From NCBI GenBank assembly GCA_018830415.1, contig JAHJSJ010000143.1:1-5356 (forward strand): 5,356 nucleotides of DNA. The letters are read 5' to 3'. The position numbers and the translations under genes are program-made. Shown here in pieces: positions 4,964 through 5,356 of this stretch (its first letter is position 1; the number at the start of each line of letters is the position of its first letter). Origin of the DNA: Alphaproteobacteria bacterium. GTDB lineage: Bacteria > Pseudomonadota > Alphaproteobacteria > Sphingomonadales > Sphingomonadaceae. The notes below the pieces were generated by a model. That model worked only from the letters and a program-made list of their open reading frames with translations. It ran no database searches and was not told the origin of the DNA.

Positions 4964-5100
4964 CTCCGCCGCTTGCCATCGGGCCCGCACACGCGGCTCC
5001 CCACCGGCCCCGGCGTTAACCAGACGACGACTTCCTTTCATCGGACGATACGAAGCACTATCCCGCCCGCATGTCGCGGAAGGGCAATTGATTGTTCTTG

Positions 5101-5106
5101 AAAGGA
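5101..5106 (+). promoter_or_regulatory. Ribosome-binding site of the cold-shock gene, inside a small hairpin
   Basis: AAAGGA lies seven bases before the ATG at 5114 and fixes that start. It falls mostly in the loop between TGTTC (5093-5097) and GAACA (5105-5109), which can form a five-pair stem. The stem is too short to be sure it matters. Confidence 0.65.
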
Positions 5107-5113
5107 ACACTCC

Positions 5114-5326
5114 ATGAGCAAGACCGGAACCGTAAAGTTCTTCAACACCGACAAGGGCTATGGCTTCATTCAGCCTGACGATGGCTCGTCGGACAGCTTC
5201 GTGCACATCACTGCCGTGCAGGCAGCCGGCATGCACAGCCTCGATAAGGATCAGCGCCTCAACTACGATCTCGAACAGGGTCGTAACGGCAAGGAAAGCG
5301 CTGTGAACCTGTCGGCGGCAGACTAA
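5114..5326 (+). CDS. Cold-shock domain protein, CspA family
   Basis: This 70-aa single-domain cold-shock protein is a small five-stranded beta barrel (OB fold) that binds single-stranded RNA and DNA in the cytoplasm and melts RNA secondary structure. It begins MSKTGTVKFFNTDKGYGFIQ, with RNP1 as KGYGFI (residues 14-19) and RNP2 as SFVHI (28-32). It continues through the AVQAAGMHSLDKDQRLNYDLEQGRNGKE part usual for the family and ends in AVNLSAAD. Length and key aromatics (F9, F10, Y16, F18, F29, H31) match CspA-type proteins, so it is complete. The paralogue letter cannot be assigned. A clear AAAGGA sits seven bases before the ATG. The long untranslated interval upstream is compatible with the long leaders typical of cold-shock genes, which often control expression through RNA folding. 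No terminator is visible in the 30 bases left after the stop. Confidence 0.96.
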   Translation: MSKTGTVKFFNTDKGYGFIQPDDGSSDSFVHITAVQAAGMHSLDKDQRLNYDLEQGRNGKESAVNLSAAD

Positions 5327-5356
5327 GCCACTGAACTGGGAGGGCAGGGCGTGAAT

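Larger units (their letters stand above)
4551..5113. other. Non-coding interval between yaiI and the cold-shock gene
   Basis: No convincing protein gene is visible on either strand in these 563 bp. Open frames exist, but their translations have no recognisable domain and are rich in Arg, Pro and Cys, as expected from shadow frames. The interval must hold the promoters of the two divergent genes. It contains, in order, a palindromic repeat (4560-4627), a dyad (4770-4791), a perfect hairpin (4850-4869), a small inverted repeat GTTTG-GCG-CAAAC (4896-4908), two direct repeats (4933-4963) and the cold-shock leader. No tRNA cloverleaf was found. Confidence 0.6.

Noticed and set aside
4694..5117. 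Plus-strand open frames of 112-135 aa before the cold-shock gene
   Set aside because: They have no domain, no convincing ribosome-binding site, and one overlaps the cold-shock start. The region looks regulatory.

Overview
The window looks like chromosome of a GC-rich alphaproteobacterium, most likely a sphingomonad (Novosphingobium/Sphingobium type). The reasons are the high GC of the resident genes (for example 45 of 60 bases at 4081-4140), the style of the ThiC, YaiI and cold-shock proteins, a 44-aa lysine-rich MAKGQQ-type protein, and an alphaproteobacterial-style palindromic intergenic repeat. This placement is inference from sequence style, not from a search.

Left part (1-1587, plus strand): the last quarter of thiC (thiamin pyrimidine synthesis) with its iron-sulfur motif, then a four-helix membrane protein (DUF6632-like) and an exported or anchored DUF3833-like protein. 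A strong hairpin follows at 1591-1624. A very small gene on the minus strand (1705-1839) encodes a highly basic 44-aa protein.

Middle (about 1900-3960, plus strand): the most notable part, a compact type II restriction-modification operon. A complete C5-cytosine DNA methyltransferase (2040-3167) is followed with no intervening base by a 259-aa protein (3168-3947) that I recognise as a NotI-family restriction endonuclease, with four conserved cysteines for a metal site and an E-x-Q catalytic element. The cassette has much lower GC than its surroundings (19 of 60 bases at 3781-3840) and sits between ordinary housekeeping genes with no visible transposase, integrase or tRNA, as expected for a horizontally acquired defence island. 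The methyltransferase should protect the host sites and the nuclease should cut unmodified incoming DNA. The recognition site cannot be read from the sequence.

Right part (3981-5326): yaiI (UPF0178/DUF188) on the minus strand, convergent with the nuclease. It carries an in-frame insertion of about 40 residues that coincides with a GC-rich, hairpin-rich DNA element. A palindromic repeat with 7-bp direct flanks lies almost against its start codon. A non-coding stretch of about 490 bp with several small symmetric elements leads to a cspA-type cold-shock gene at the right end.
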